Assembly: GCA_029204225.1 (NCBI GenBank)
Contig: CM055106.1
Coordinates: forward strand, 38,404,036-38,468,035
DNA length: 64,000 nt
Reading direction: 5' to 3'
Source of the DNA: Diphasiastrum complanatum
Lineage: Eukaryota; Streptophyta; Lycopodiopsida; Lycopodiales; Lycopodiaceae
Positions within the stretch are counted from its first letter, which is position 1; each line of letters begins with the position of its first letter. A model generated the notes under the pieces. The model made no database searches, had not been told where the DNA came from, and saw only the letters and a program-made list of their open reading frames with translations. Below are positions 47,816 to 58,272 of the stretch, in pieces. The position numbers and the translations under genes were made by a program.

Positions 47816-49422
47816 GTGCAACAAGAGGCAGAACCGAAACCAGCACCAATGGATCCGATGGGCCAATTTGTACCTGTCAATCCCTTGCAAGTAGTCCGGA
47901 GAGCACCATGGATGGAAATACCAAAATACGACAAATCATCAGATCCCATCCAATTCCTCCAGATCTACGAGCAAGCTTGTGAAATCTACGGCGAACAGAC
48001 ACCTGCGGAGATGCTGATGCTATTCCCTATGTCCTTACTGGCAGTGGCTCAAGATTGGTTTTTCAACCTGTCAGAGGAAGAAAAATCCACCTGGGAAGCG
48101 ACTCTCATTATGCACTTTAAACCAAGAAAGATCCTGGAAGACCCGTTTCTCCTGCTGAGCAAAGTCAAGATGGGAAAACGATAAAGGGTCTGGGACTATA
48201 TTGAACGAGTCAAACATCTACGATTTGAGTGTAGTGCAGCCCTAACTCCCGATCATGGGGTGATCATGTGGTTCCTAGCCAGATTACTACGAAGCATCAG
48301 AAGAGAACTAAAACGACGGGAGTAGTACGCTACTCTGCAAGAAGCTATGGAAGATGCCATTAGGGGAGAAGATGTGGAATCCAACCATGAATATTCTTCC
48401 ACCCACACTCCTACTCTCTTGATCGCATCATCATTATCAAACGCATCCGCTCTATCCACAGAACTGCTGTTGGAGCAAATGACAAAATTACACAAACAGC
48501 AGATGGAGCAATTTACGACGCAGTTTGACCAAAAACTGAAAGCCTTACAGAGAATTGTAGCAGTAACTCCACATCAACCGGAACCAAACCAGCTGCAGTA
48601 TCCTCGACGGGAGAATGTATGGTGTCCAATATGCACGCAAAACCATACAACGAACGAGTGTCTAGTCCTAAAACAAAATCTGAGACTGACATATAGATTC
48701 TGCCATCTGTGCAATGCAACATCGCACGATACGACATTTTGCCGTTTAACCCCTAAATTGTTCAACAGAAGAGAAGTCCTTATCAGAATTCCTATCCTTA
48801 TCATCAAGGGGCACCCAATGCGGCACCAAGGCATGACGCACCAAATCAACCATAGCATATGGCCTTACCTGCTCCACCAGGGCCAACCAATCAACAAGTG
48901 GCCCATGTAAATCTGACAGCAACAAAACCAGAGATGCAAATGCCACCTCAACCTGAGTAGCAGCAATGGTACGGACCAGATGAACCATTTATGAATCCTG
49001 CCATAAATGAATATATTTCGGCCTATGCAGCTCAAACTAAGTGCCAAGGTAGAAGAAATTATGGTTGCTACAGATGTGGCGAAGGGCACAGAATAGCAGA
49101 ATGTCCCTACAAGGGAAAATATACAACCTCCTGCCGAGAATGCGGTTATGGACACTGTTACAAGAATTGTCCATTTAAACCTGGAACCAGTGCACCTCTT
49201 AACCTCGTTGCCATACAGCAACCAGCAGTTCCAGCAGGGATGCCATCGAAAGGTCGACAATTCCACGCTCCTGTGTTAGCTGTTACGCGAGCACAGAAGA
49301 GGAAGGAAGTGGCTCCCTCACCACCACCATCGGTCACTGATGACCAACCCTCAACTTTAGTGCCATATCCAAATGTGAGAGAAGAGAGAAGACAGTACCA
49401 GAAAATAAGACACTGGGTATAG
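47816..49422 (+). pseudogene. Gypsy Gag
   Basis: The matrix/capsid part begins near 47816, with PWMEIPKYDKSSDPIQFLQI, then MLMLFPMSLLAVAQDWFFNL and FKPRKILEDPFLLLSKVKMG, then a stop at 48182. It continues in the same frame as RVWDYIERVKHLRFECSAAL. A Gln-rich segment precedes CPICTQNHTTNEC and CHLCNATSHDTTFC. A second knuckle pair, CYRCGEGHRIAEC and CRECGYGHCYKNC, lies at 49065-49175. Four knuckles are unusually many. Stops at 48182, 48325 and 48908 break it. The homologous relic is at 32.1 kb. Gag would package element RNA in the cytoplasm. Confidence 0.88.
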
Positions 49423-49537
49423 AAAGCACAAGCGGAGGAAAAAGAGCAAGAAAAAGACAATCCCAGAGACTCTCCAGTCGGCGTCGAGCAGGAACCCGCA
49501 AGCGGGCTCACCACTGCGCACTGATCAGAATGATCGG

Positions 49538-49740
49538 TTGTACCAACATGAACCACATTTTCACATGGTGGAGCCTGAGGAGCCACGCACTGAAAGGCTC
49601 ACACTTTTACTGTCAAGACATGTTAGTTTACCACTCGGAGAACTACTACAGATTGTACCACAGGCAAAAAGCCTTCTAGTTGAATGGGCCAAAGTGGATG
49701 AGGAGCCAATAGCGCCTGAGCCCATATATTGATGCCTATG
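49538..49740 (+). pseudogene. Gypsy pre-protease segment; protease missing
   Basis: The frame carries LLLSRHVSLPLGELLQIVPQ, which looks like the conserved segment just before retropepsin in gypsy polyproteins (inference). No D(S/T)G active site follows. The sequence instead jumps to a short copy of an RT motif at 49743. Confidence 0.55.
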
Positions 49741-49742
49741 AA

Positions 49743-50957
49743 GTGATGCCATTCGGACTTTGCAATGCCCCAAGCACCTTCCAGCGAGTCATGCAGATGG
49801 AATATAAAGACTGTTTTGCCTGGAACTATAGTGATCTAGAGGGCATTCTGCCAACAGTAGTCCAACATACCATACCCTTGGTGGGCGGAGCAGTTTCCAA
49901 GGTGAATCGTTACTTCTGCTGCAACTCAAATTATACAGAATTGATCAAGCAGGAGTTGCAAAAGTTGATGGACGTAGATTTCATTTACGAGATTGAGCAC
50001 ACAGAATGGGTATCGCCGATAGTTATAGTACCCAAGAAGAATGACAAAATGTGGATCAGTGTGAATCTAAAGGCACTAAATGCGGTCCTTTCTTTACCAT
50101 TTACGAAAAGTGTCCTCGACAGGGTAGCTGGCGCCAAAGCCTATAGTTTTTTGGACGGCTTCAGCGACTACAACCAAGTGAAAATAGTCCCCTAGGACCA
50201 GCACAAGACAACATTTGCCACGAAATGGGAAACCTATGCTTATAAAGTGATGCCATTTGGACTTTGCAATGCCCCAAGCACTTTCCAGCGAGTCATGCAG
50301 GCAGCATTCAAAGATTATTTGCAAAAATTTCTGGAAATTTTTCTGGACGATCTGTGCATGCATCGGCCAGATTTAGAACACTTATCCAATTTGGAGAAGG
50401 TGTTACAAAAATGCTGCGAATACCAAATCTCCCTGAATCCAGAAAAATGTCAATTCTGGGTGACACATGGCTTGATTCTCGGCCATATAGTGTCAAGACA
50501 CGGGATCGCCACAGATCTATCAAAGATCAGGATCATTATTGATCTACCACCACCGGGGACGATCCGCGAGGTCTACATTTTCATGGGTCATGCTAACTAT
50601 TATAGGATCTTCATTCTTGATTTTGCGGAGTTAGCCAGACCAATCTACAAACTCACAACGGATCCTCATTGAAATGAGGAGGCCCTAAAGGCTTTCCAAA
50701 AGCTTAAGGATGCATTGGTTTTAGCACCAATCTTACGCCCACCCAATTGGTCCATTGAGTTTCACATGCATACGGACGCATCGAAGTATGCAGTTGGAGC
50801 AGTCTTAACTGCCTTATTTTACGTAGATACGGTAAAAGAATGGGCTGCCGACATTGTCAAATATCTAATGCGGGGCCAACCAGACAAATCACTACCAAAT
50901 GCGGAACAACGGAAATTGATCTTGAAAGCTAGACCTTATGAGCTGATTGCCGACTAG
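49743..50957 (+). pseudogene. Gypsy RT and truncated RNase H
   Basis: At 49746-49796 a 51-bp block encodes MPFGLCNAPSTFQRVMQ. It is copied almost exactly (two mismatches) from the genuine RT position at 50250-50300. RT then proceeds: CFAWNYSDLEGI, WVSPIVIVPKKNDKMWISV, AYSFLDGFSDYNQVKI, a stop at 50193, VMPFGLCNAPSTFQRVMQAA, and the active site as IFLDDL. RNase H starts FHMHTDASKYAVGAVLT but jumps within a few residues to a segment (EWAADIVKYLM) normally about 130 residues further on, so most of RNase H is deleted. Further stops lie at 50670 and 50955. Confidence 0.88.
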
Positions 50958-52078
50958 TTGTACCGAAGAGGTCCAGACGGAATTCCTCGGTGGTGTATTC
51001 TTCCTCATGAGACCACCCAGATCATTTCGCTTTCACATGAAGGCATGGGTGGAGGTCATTTTGCATCTGACATTATAGTTCACAAGATCCTGCAATCAGG
51101 ATGTTGGTGGCCAACGATTCATAAAGACACAAAGGATACTTGAAAAAGTGCAATGTGTGCCAAAGGGCAAGAAAACCAACGAGATTGAACTATGATCTAC
51201 TGCACCCAGTCTTAGCCCAAGCACCGTTCGAAAAATGGGGATTGGATTATATTGGTCCAATTCACTCTGCAGCAAGGAGTTCCCAGGCTCAATACATAAT
51301 CGTAGCCACAGACTACCTCACCAAATGGGTCGAAGCCAAGGCAGTAAGAGTAGCTGATGCTAGGACCACTGCCAAGTTCCTTTATGAAAATATCATTGTG
51401 CGCTTCGGATGCTCGGTGGAGCTAGTCAATGATTGCAGAAGCCATTTCATCAACGAGACCATCAAGGAGAAATTCTTTGTGATCCATAGAACCAGTACGC
51501 CTTATTATCCTCGTGGTAATGGGCAAGCAGAATCATCCAATAAGATCCTGTGTAGCGTGCTCACGAAAATAGTTGAAGCTAGCAGATCAGATTGGGAACA
51601 CAAGTTGCATGCTGCACTGTGGGCATTTAGGACAACATATAAAGGAAGCATTGATCAAACACCCTTCCAATTGGTATATGGTCAGGATGCTGTGATGCCA
51701 GTAGAGTTTTTAGTTCCTTCATTAAGGATTGCCACCGTGCAACGTCTTAATGAGTCCAAATCTCTATAGCTACGCCATGAAGCTCTGTATAAACTATGTG
51801 AAACACGCTTACTAGCTGTGCATGCACTGGCAGCTGAAAAGGAAAGATGCAAAGCTTGGCATGATCGCATATTACAAAAGAAAAATCTTCGTTCAGGAGA
51901 TCTGGTCCTGATGTGTAAAACCAAGGCGATCAAGGGAAAGCTAAAATTCACTAGCGAAGGTCCTTATAGGATCAAGGAAATTCTTAATCATGGAGCCGTG
52001 AACTTAGAAAAGCTAGATGGGACACCATTCGACACACCCATCAACGGTAGCCGGTTGCACAAGTACTGGCCACCATAG
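50958..52078 (+). pseudogene. Gypsy integrase
   Basis: The zinc region HEGMGGGHFASDIIVHKIL leads to CKKCNVCQRARK across a frame break near 51142. The catalytic residues are visible as D in KWGLDYIGPI, D in ELVNDCRSHF and E in GNGQAESSNKI. The core is followed by PFQLVYGQDAVMPVEFLVP, a stop at 51767, and a C-terminal domain with LRSGDLVLMCKTKAIKGKLK and PFDTPINGSRLHKYWPP before the stop at 52078. No chromodomain is seen. Sequence and order match the Athila/Tat side of gypsy (inference). Confidence 0.9.
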
Positions 52079-53098
52079 TAAGACATATCCAGATTAGGGG
52101 TGGCACATTACAAAAAGCTAATCTGCTACGACATCACCACTAGATCTAAGGAGATCGGATCCAGATCTAGATAGGATAAAAAAAGAAGCAGATCATCAGA
52201 TTGACTGATGGATCTACTACCAAGAATCCATCAAAACTTTCAAAGAATCACCAACAGTCAGATCAAGCCTGGATGAAGCTGATTACCAGTTTACAAAAGT
52301 TAAAAATCAGAAAATCTCGAGATCTCGTCAAAAAACACTATGAAAGAGCACTTTTTTCATGATTTTTTGAGATCCCCTAGGAGATAGCTCTTGAAAATTG
52401 GATAGTCACCAGATCTGACCTAGATGCATCCATGAAAATCTCTGCAAAAGTTCCTGATGGAGGAATCATCATTTTTTAGTGTATGCGAGAGTTCCTAGAA
52501 GCTGAATTTTCAGAACCCTCGCAGAGCATCAAGATCATCTTACCAACCCTCGCAAGGTGCCTAAATGGAATCAGAGTAGTGAAATTAGCCTACCAACATG
52601 GTCTGATTTTGAAAATCCAATCACAGGAACAAGTTGTGCGAGAGATCACTTCCTGCGAGAGTTGAACCCTCGCAGACAGCCTGAACCCTCGCAGAACCTT
52701 CGCATAGCATCCAAATCACCTTTTGAACTCTCACAGACTTCTCTGAGGTCTTAGAATTTTGTGAAGAAGGTGCTTGCCAAAATTTGGGTGGAATTGAATA
52801 AGGGAAAGTGGATTTCACCTAATACGCACTCTAGATTCCGCTATATAAGGGCTGAATTCGAGTCATTTGTCACCTTTGCTAGCGAAACTCTGCCGAAATT
52901 TACTCTAAAATTACCAAGTTCTTCGTTTGCAACCAAACTTCCTACCAGTTGTCATTTGATTATACTGAACACCGATCTACGCTCTGAACTACATCTTTCA
53001 TCCAACACTCATTATTCTCAGTTTTCTACCGTTTCCACATCTTTTTCCATTCTCCACCGTTTTTCTTACTTTTCCGACCTCCAATCATCACTGCTAAC
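52079..53098 (+). other. Spacer between pol and ORF3
   Basis: This is non-coding. From 52480 to 52740 it repeats the leader motifs (ACCCTCGCAGA and TGCGAGAGTT). A TATATAAGG box lies at 52842-52850, about 250 bp before the ATG of ORF3. It could be an internal promoter for a separate ORF3 transcript (inference). Confidence 0.55.
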
Positions 53099-55296
53099 AT
53101 GGCCTCCTCATCCTCTGAAGACTTTGGCACCAAACAAGTGATCATATGTGAAATCCCTGAGGCCACACAGATTTGGCCTTTACGCTCTGACACTCTGATC
53201 CAACCATGGCTGTAGACAGCCGGCCCACTTCTTGAAGCAATCGGTTTTTACCCGACGTTTTTCAATTATGAGATTAACATGGGCCTCTCCCTTCACGCTT
53301 ATGCCACCTGGGATGAGGACAAGGCTCGTTTCCACTTCCTGTACCAAGGTACCACGTACAAGGTTAGGATTAATGTCGACTCGATGGTCACCGTTGGCAT
53401 TATGTCCGGTGATCGTCAACCCATCTCCCATCACTACGCCAAAGGTTTGATCAAACCTTTCGTCACCCAAACTGCACCCGAAATCTCCATCCAGACTAAC
53501 AATGGTTACCTGATAGAAGCTATCACGGAACCCGTCATACAGGCAGCTGCGCATTTGCTGAATAACTTTCTAGTCATTTCAACATTTCGCAAGGACAGAA
53601 TCCAGTCTAAGTTGCTAAGTCAGATAGTGGAATCCTTTCTAGAATTCCCTAACCCCTCCGTTGTGCCATACGACTGGCATAACTTCCTCATTCGTGAGCT
53701 AATCCTTTCCATTAAACCCAACAACCGTGACCGTATCGCAGCAGATCCCCTGTTGTGTAACTTTGCCTGTGCACTTCTCGAGGCGAAAGTGCACGGTTCC
53801 CAACGCTCATCCCTCTTGTCTACCCTTGTGCCACATACTAACCTTTATCCGCCATCTCAAGCATCTACCTCCCCCCAACCTGCAGTTATTAGCACAACGG
53901 CCAACTAATGAATGCGTGGCGCTGCCTCTACATCCACATCTCCACCTGTTACTCGAAGACGTGTCTCCACTACTGCACTAACCACTCCATCAATCACCAC
54001 CACTTCCTCTTCTGTGCAACCCCCCACTCCGATCTCTGTTGTCGCTACCTCTCTCCCTGCTCCATCCACATCTATTTCTGTGTCCATCCCCATTTCCTCT
54101 GTTGATACCACTCCTATCTCTGTTCCATTATCCACAACTCCATCCATCACCATCGCATCCTCCATCATTCCTGCCACCACGGTTGCTCCTCTCACATTCA
54201 ATCCTTCTGATTCACAACTGTCCCCCGACACTCTGTGGCATGGATGCAAGCTATCAAATTTTCACCCCCACGCCAGACACTTTCTTCTCCATCCTCACCT
54301 TCTTCCATACTCCACACCACTCTCCAGTTTCCCTCTGTTCCTCCCATCCTCTCGTTCGGACAAACCGTCCTCACCCCTGTTTCCACATTTATTTCTCAAA
54401 TCCCACCTGCTTCGCCAACAAAGGTTGTCGAGGGCAACCAACCGTTGCCTGATGATGCATTTGTCCAAATAGTGTTTGTACCATCGCCAGATCGGGCTGA
54501 TCCTACCGCCCCAAATGGCATCAGGTCCAATGAGAACCTGATATAAGATAATAACGATGGGATTCCACAAGTCGTCGGGGCCGATACAACACAAGCCCCT
54601 ACCAGTGCCAGTGTACCGGCTGCTCCCACAGATCTAACAACGACATACCAAACTTTGAGAAAATATATCCTGGATGCGGTAGGGGCCAAAGCTATTCTGG
54701 AAAATAGGGTACTACACCTGGCGACAAGTAATACACAGCTGTGAGCATACCTCACCAAGCTACAGCAAGAGTTGATTTTGGCTCGGCAACACAAACAAGC
54801 AGGGCACCAGGAGATTGCCAAGCTACAACAGAAGGAGGAGGGCCTCAACAAATATATCCAAAGCCTCTCCAACGCGCTGATTGAGGCCTCCACGAAGGTG
54901 CGAGAGCTTCAAGTTGAAGCGTCCCAACGGCTTGCCCCCATCCAAGCACAACTTACCCTTTTGGAAGTAGAGAATACTCGCCTGGGGACGGAGGTCAAAG
55001 CCCTACAAGACGAAAAGCTCGTCTGGTTAGTTCAATCTGCACCGGACTCAAGGCCGCTTTCTCAATCAGAGATGAATCTTCTACGACATCAGGTGCAGGT
55101 TTATAGCCAAACCTTAAACAGCTACCAGACAGAGTTCAACAAGTATCGGACAAGCGCAACTCATGAGCTCGCCCAGGCCAAGCAAGCTCTCAAGGCGTGC
55201 CAAACATTCATGGACGCGAAGGCCCAGCCCACCCCCGTGGTAATTCCACCGCCACCTAATTTTGACGCTGCACAGGCTAGTATCAGCCAAGATTAG
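53099..55296 (+). pseudogene. Gypsy third ORF (post-pol, function unknown)
   Basis: I cannot assign a function. An ATG at 53099 opens a frame starting MASSSSEDFGTKQVIIC, with a stop at 53213. It continues as a globular part to 53908 (LLEAIGFYPTFFNYEINMGL; TYKVRINVDSM; VPYDWHNFLIRELILSIKPN). After frame changes a Ser/Thr/Pro-rich linker spans 53912-54470. A Gln/Leu/Glu-rich stretch at about 54620-55200 follows with heptad-like spacing (LQQELILARQHKQAGHQEIA; LQVEASQRLAPIQAQLTLLE), predicted coiled coil. No membrane segment or signal peptide is visible. It lies where env-like ORFs occur in Athila-type elements. A diverged homologue is in the inverted copy (62969 downward). A plant transposon-protein (PMD-like) origin is possible. 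Confidence 0.65.
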
Positions 55297-55669
55297 AGCC
55301 TGCAGGTAGTAGGGGGATCTCAACCAGATCAAGGGTTTGAAGGCCAAGACCAAGGGCAGACGGATGCGGCTGCTGAGACGTGAGACCAAGGCCAAGGCGC
55401 AACCACCAGCCATATCCAAGCAACATCATCCAGAGGCTCGCGTATAATATCTTCCAACCGGGCCTTCTGAAGACCGAAGTCCGTGGAGGAGAAAATCAAT
55501 GAATTTTTATCAAAGTATCCTCACGAGTCATCAAGAGGCGGCTGACAGATATCGTTCTCAGCTCAGACCATAAAGAAAAACCGAACTACAAGCATTGCCC
55601 ACCCTCCAACCACAACCAAAGTGGCGTCAACAATAATTCGAAAGAGACCCTGCGGCCATCAGGGCCTAC
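55297..55669 (+). other. Link within ORF3 region
   Basis: Gln/Gly-rich reading continues in the ORF3 frame past its stop (VVGGSQPDQGFEGQDQGQTD), then is lost to frame changes. It appears to be decayed coding DNA joining 55296 to 55670. Confidence 0.45.
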
Positions 55670-56110
55670 GTGACGAGTCCACAAGAATTATGGGTGAACG
55701 TGCACTTCCTGCCATGTCCACAAAGATCCAAATGGGCGGAATGTGACACCCCTCTGGACAAGATCACACTTCAGAATTTCAATTGGCCGGTCATACAATC
55801 AGAATATGGGTGGAGTACGGATGTAGACACCAGAAGGGCTCTCACTGCATTCACCAACCAATACATCAATTGCCCTGATCCCACAGTCCGCGCGACAACC
55901 ACTTACGCCCGAGATTTAGAACATCTAATGGGGATCGAAACTAAATGGGACAACTTTCTCCCATCCATATTCTTTGATGTTAATAAGGCGCTAGCTTTAG
56001 ACAAAGTCAAAGATCAACTGCCAATAGCTCGTGTATATTACCGAGCTGCGCTTCAGGGTGATCCATGGACATGCGCACAGCTTCTCTGCTATCTTCTCAG
56101 CCCACTTTTA
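55670..56110 (+). pseudogene. Gypsy ORF3 C-terminal part
   Basis: The frame is open through ELWVNVHFLPCPQRSKWAEC, then VIQSEYGWSTDVDTRRALTA and FLPSIFFDVNKALALDKVKD to LCYLLSPLL. It has globular composition and no family that I recognise. Reading continues to a stop at 56216, but from about 56110 the opposite strand carries a recognisable ORF3 homologue. The last 35 residues are therefore probably antisense artefact. Confidence 0.5.
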
Positions 56111-56413
56111 AATTTGAGTAGGATCGTCCATGGTGAGGGTCAAAGAAAAGAGGTCGCTCGGTGGTATGCGATCCATCTTGGCGGTATGCACTTCGACCAT
56201 GCTGACGAGGATTTCTGAAGAGGCCCGTAGATGGGGATCCGTGATGAGTCGGATGGCGATCTCGTCGTTGGTTTGGGCAATGGTTTTATCGTCCTCTGTT
56301 AGAAACTTGGTAAAGTATTTGGCAGCATAGCTGGTGCCCTTGCCATGGATTGTCTCTCCGAGATTAGCGAAGCCAATGCTCTGGAGATCCCCGGGAGAGA
56401 CGTTGATGATGGT
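56110..56413 (-). pseudogene. ORF3 of the inverted gypsy copy, distal part
   Basis: Reading down from 56413 the minus strand gives TIINVSPGDLQSIGFANLGE, then KYFTKFLTEDDKTIAQTNDE, then IRLITDPHLRASSEILVSMV and VEVHTAKMDRIPPSDL. This aligns with the + copy at 53350-53620 (PFVTQTAPEISIQTNNG; AITEPVIQAAAHLLNNF; STFRKDRIQSKLL). A stop lies near 56117. It is the continuation of 62969-62722, split by the copia element. Confidence 0.75.
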
Positions 56414-56418
56414 ATAAC
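56414..56418. other. Target site duplication, left copy
   Basis: ATAAC here and at 62717-62721 flanks the copia element. Confidence 0.93.
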
Positions 56419-57268
56419 TGATAAATTTTACAGTTTTTAGGACAATAATGATTGTACTTTACAATCATAGAGAGTTATTGGTTGCTTAATCAATGAATCT
56501 ATCAAGTTCTACACATTAGATCTTGATCTAGATTCACTACACTTGGATTTAAGCAAGAGCAATGGAGCAACACATCATTTTTTAGTGAGAGAGGCTTCAC
56601 ACGTGTGGAGTACTGTCCACTGTACGACCTGCACCTGAAACAACAAGTACAATGATACTAGATAGCAATCATGCATAAAAATCACAAGCAAGTGACTAGA
56701 AATCTCACAAAAGTGTAGAGTGCAAAAGTCTCATCTATCTTCTTAGCAAAATGATGATCCTTCTATGGATCAAGTACATCCATGAGTCTGGTACAGTCCA
56801 GCAGGCCTTCACACGTGTGAAGAGTCAGATCTATCCATTTTATCCATGCTTGATCCTTATCCAATAGTTGACCTTTTAGAATATGACTAAAATCCAAAAA
56901 ACTAGTCTCCTAGAATATAGGAATATTCCCTAAAAAATAGGATCTAAGAAAAATGGTCAACTCTTATCTTCTAGTACTCTATACACACGTGTGAACATCC
57001 ACTTGCCATGTGGGAGCATTTACTCATGCACATGCAAGGAAAAGCTAATTTGTAGGTGACTAGTCAACTTGACTAAAAACTAGTCATTTCATGTTCACAC
57101 TAACTAGAATGATACAAAATCAATTTGGATATATACAAACATGAAAAGTACATCCTTTCACACGTAAGAACAGGCTCCACACGTGTGAAATCATATCATC
57201 AACATATTCTAATGTTTGATCAATATTTACATGAACCAATGTCAAGTGAGAAGTGACAATTTTCAACA
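56419..57268 (-). repeat. Family C 3' LTR
   Basis: It runs from TGATAAATTTTACAG to TTTTCAACA on the + strand (850 bp). Palindromic CACACGTGTG sites occur at 56598, 56810, 56984 and 57178, with one mutated site near 57159. Confidence 0.95.
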
Positions 57269-57280
57269 CTCCTCCTCACT
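57269..57280 (-). other. Polypurine tract
   Basis: The minus strand reads AGTGAGGAGGAG immediately before the 3' LTR. Confidence 0.88.
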
Positions 57281-57282
57281 TC

Positions 57283-58272
57283 TAACTTGGCAAATCTAGT
57301 GTACATCTATCTACAATTCCAAGAGCATATCTTAACTTAAAAAATGGATCTTTGGACAATGGTTTGGTTAAGATATCAGCTATGCATTAGAATGATGGTA
57401 CATGATGTAGTTGCACTTCCTTGGATTATAGCTTCTCCTCACAAAGTGGTGAGCTATCTCAATATGCTTTGTTCTAGCATGGAAGATAGGATTTGAAGCA
57501 ATTTGTTGAGAAGCTTGATTGTCACAAAATATGTAAGGGATCTCCTTGGCCTCTAGCACATGTAGTTCCTTCAAGAGTCTTCTTAGCCATAGGAGCTCTT
57601 TGGTTGTTGAAGTCAATGCCTTGTACTCGACTTCACAAGAAGATAGTGAGATTGTATCTTGCTTTTTGGAAAGCCAAGATATCACTCCTCCACAAAGAAA
57701 TGTTGCAAATGCACTAATGGAATTCCTATCCATCTTGTCTCCTGCAAAATCTGAATCCGAGTAGGCTCTCAAGTGCAAGTTAGATCCTTCATAAAGTATG
57801 CCAAAAAATCTAGTACTAGAAACATATCTAAGTACTCTCTTGGCACTTTTCCAATTATGAACTAAAGAAGCTTGCATACTTTGACTCAACTTGCTTACAC
57901 AAAAACTTAAGTCAGGTCTAGTGATAGTTAAATAGATTAGAGAGCCTATAAGCTTCCTAAAGAGAGTGATGTCCTCAAAGGATGCTTCATCACCTTCATT
58001 AGTTGCTTTCACAACATGCTCCATAGGGGTGTCAATCCCCTTACAATCTTTCATACCAAATCTTTCAAGAATGGAAGTTGCATACTTAGATTGACTTATG
58101 AAAGTACAATTGCTACTTCTAGACACTTCTATCCCCAGTATAAACTTTAGGAAGCCTAGATCTACCATCTTGAACTCACTAGATAAGTCAACTTTTACTT
58201 TGCCTATGCCATCATCATCATTTCCTGTCATAATGATGTCAAACATAAAGAACCAAAATGATGATCTTTCCT
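57283..58272 (-). pseudogene. Family C RT C-terminus and RNase H
   Basis: After the frameshift in the active site, the frame reads IIMTGNDDDGIGKVKVDLSS, then MVDLGFLKFILGIEV and the RT-RNase H linker LIGSLIYLTITRPDLSFCVS. RNase H follows (YSDSDFAGDKMDRNSISAFA; SSCEVEYKALTSTTKELLWL; NPIFHARTKHIEIAHHFVR). A frame slip near 57415 moves the last segment, IADILTKPLSKDPF, into another frame, which ends just before the PPT. RNase H removes RNA from the hybrid during cDNA synthesis. Apart from these two slips the region is open, in keeping with a young element. Confidence 0.93.

Noticed and set aside
53099-55296. Calling ORF3 an envelope protein
   Set aside because: I see no signal peptide, transmembrane segment or protease cleavage layout; position after pol alone is not enough.
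56110-56330. + strand end of the 55670 frame and the frame at 56130-56330
   Set aside because: The opposite strand carries an ORF3 homologue that aligns with the + copy at 53.4 kb, so the + reading here is antisense.
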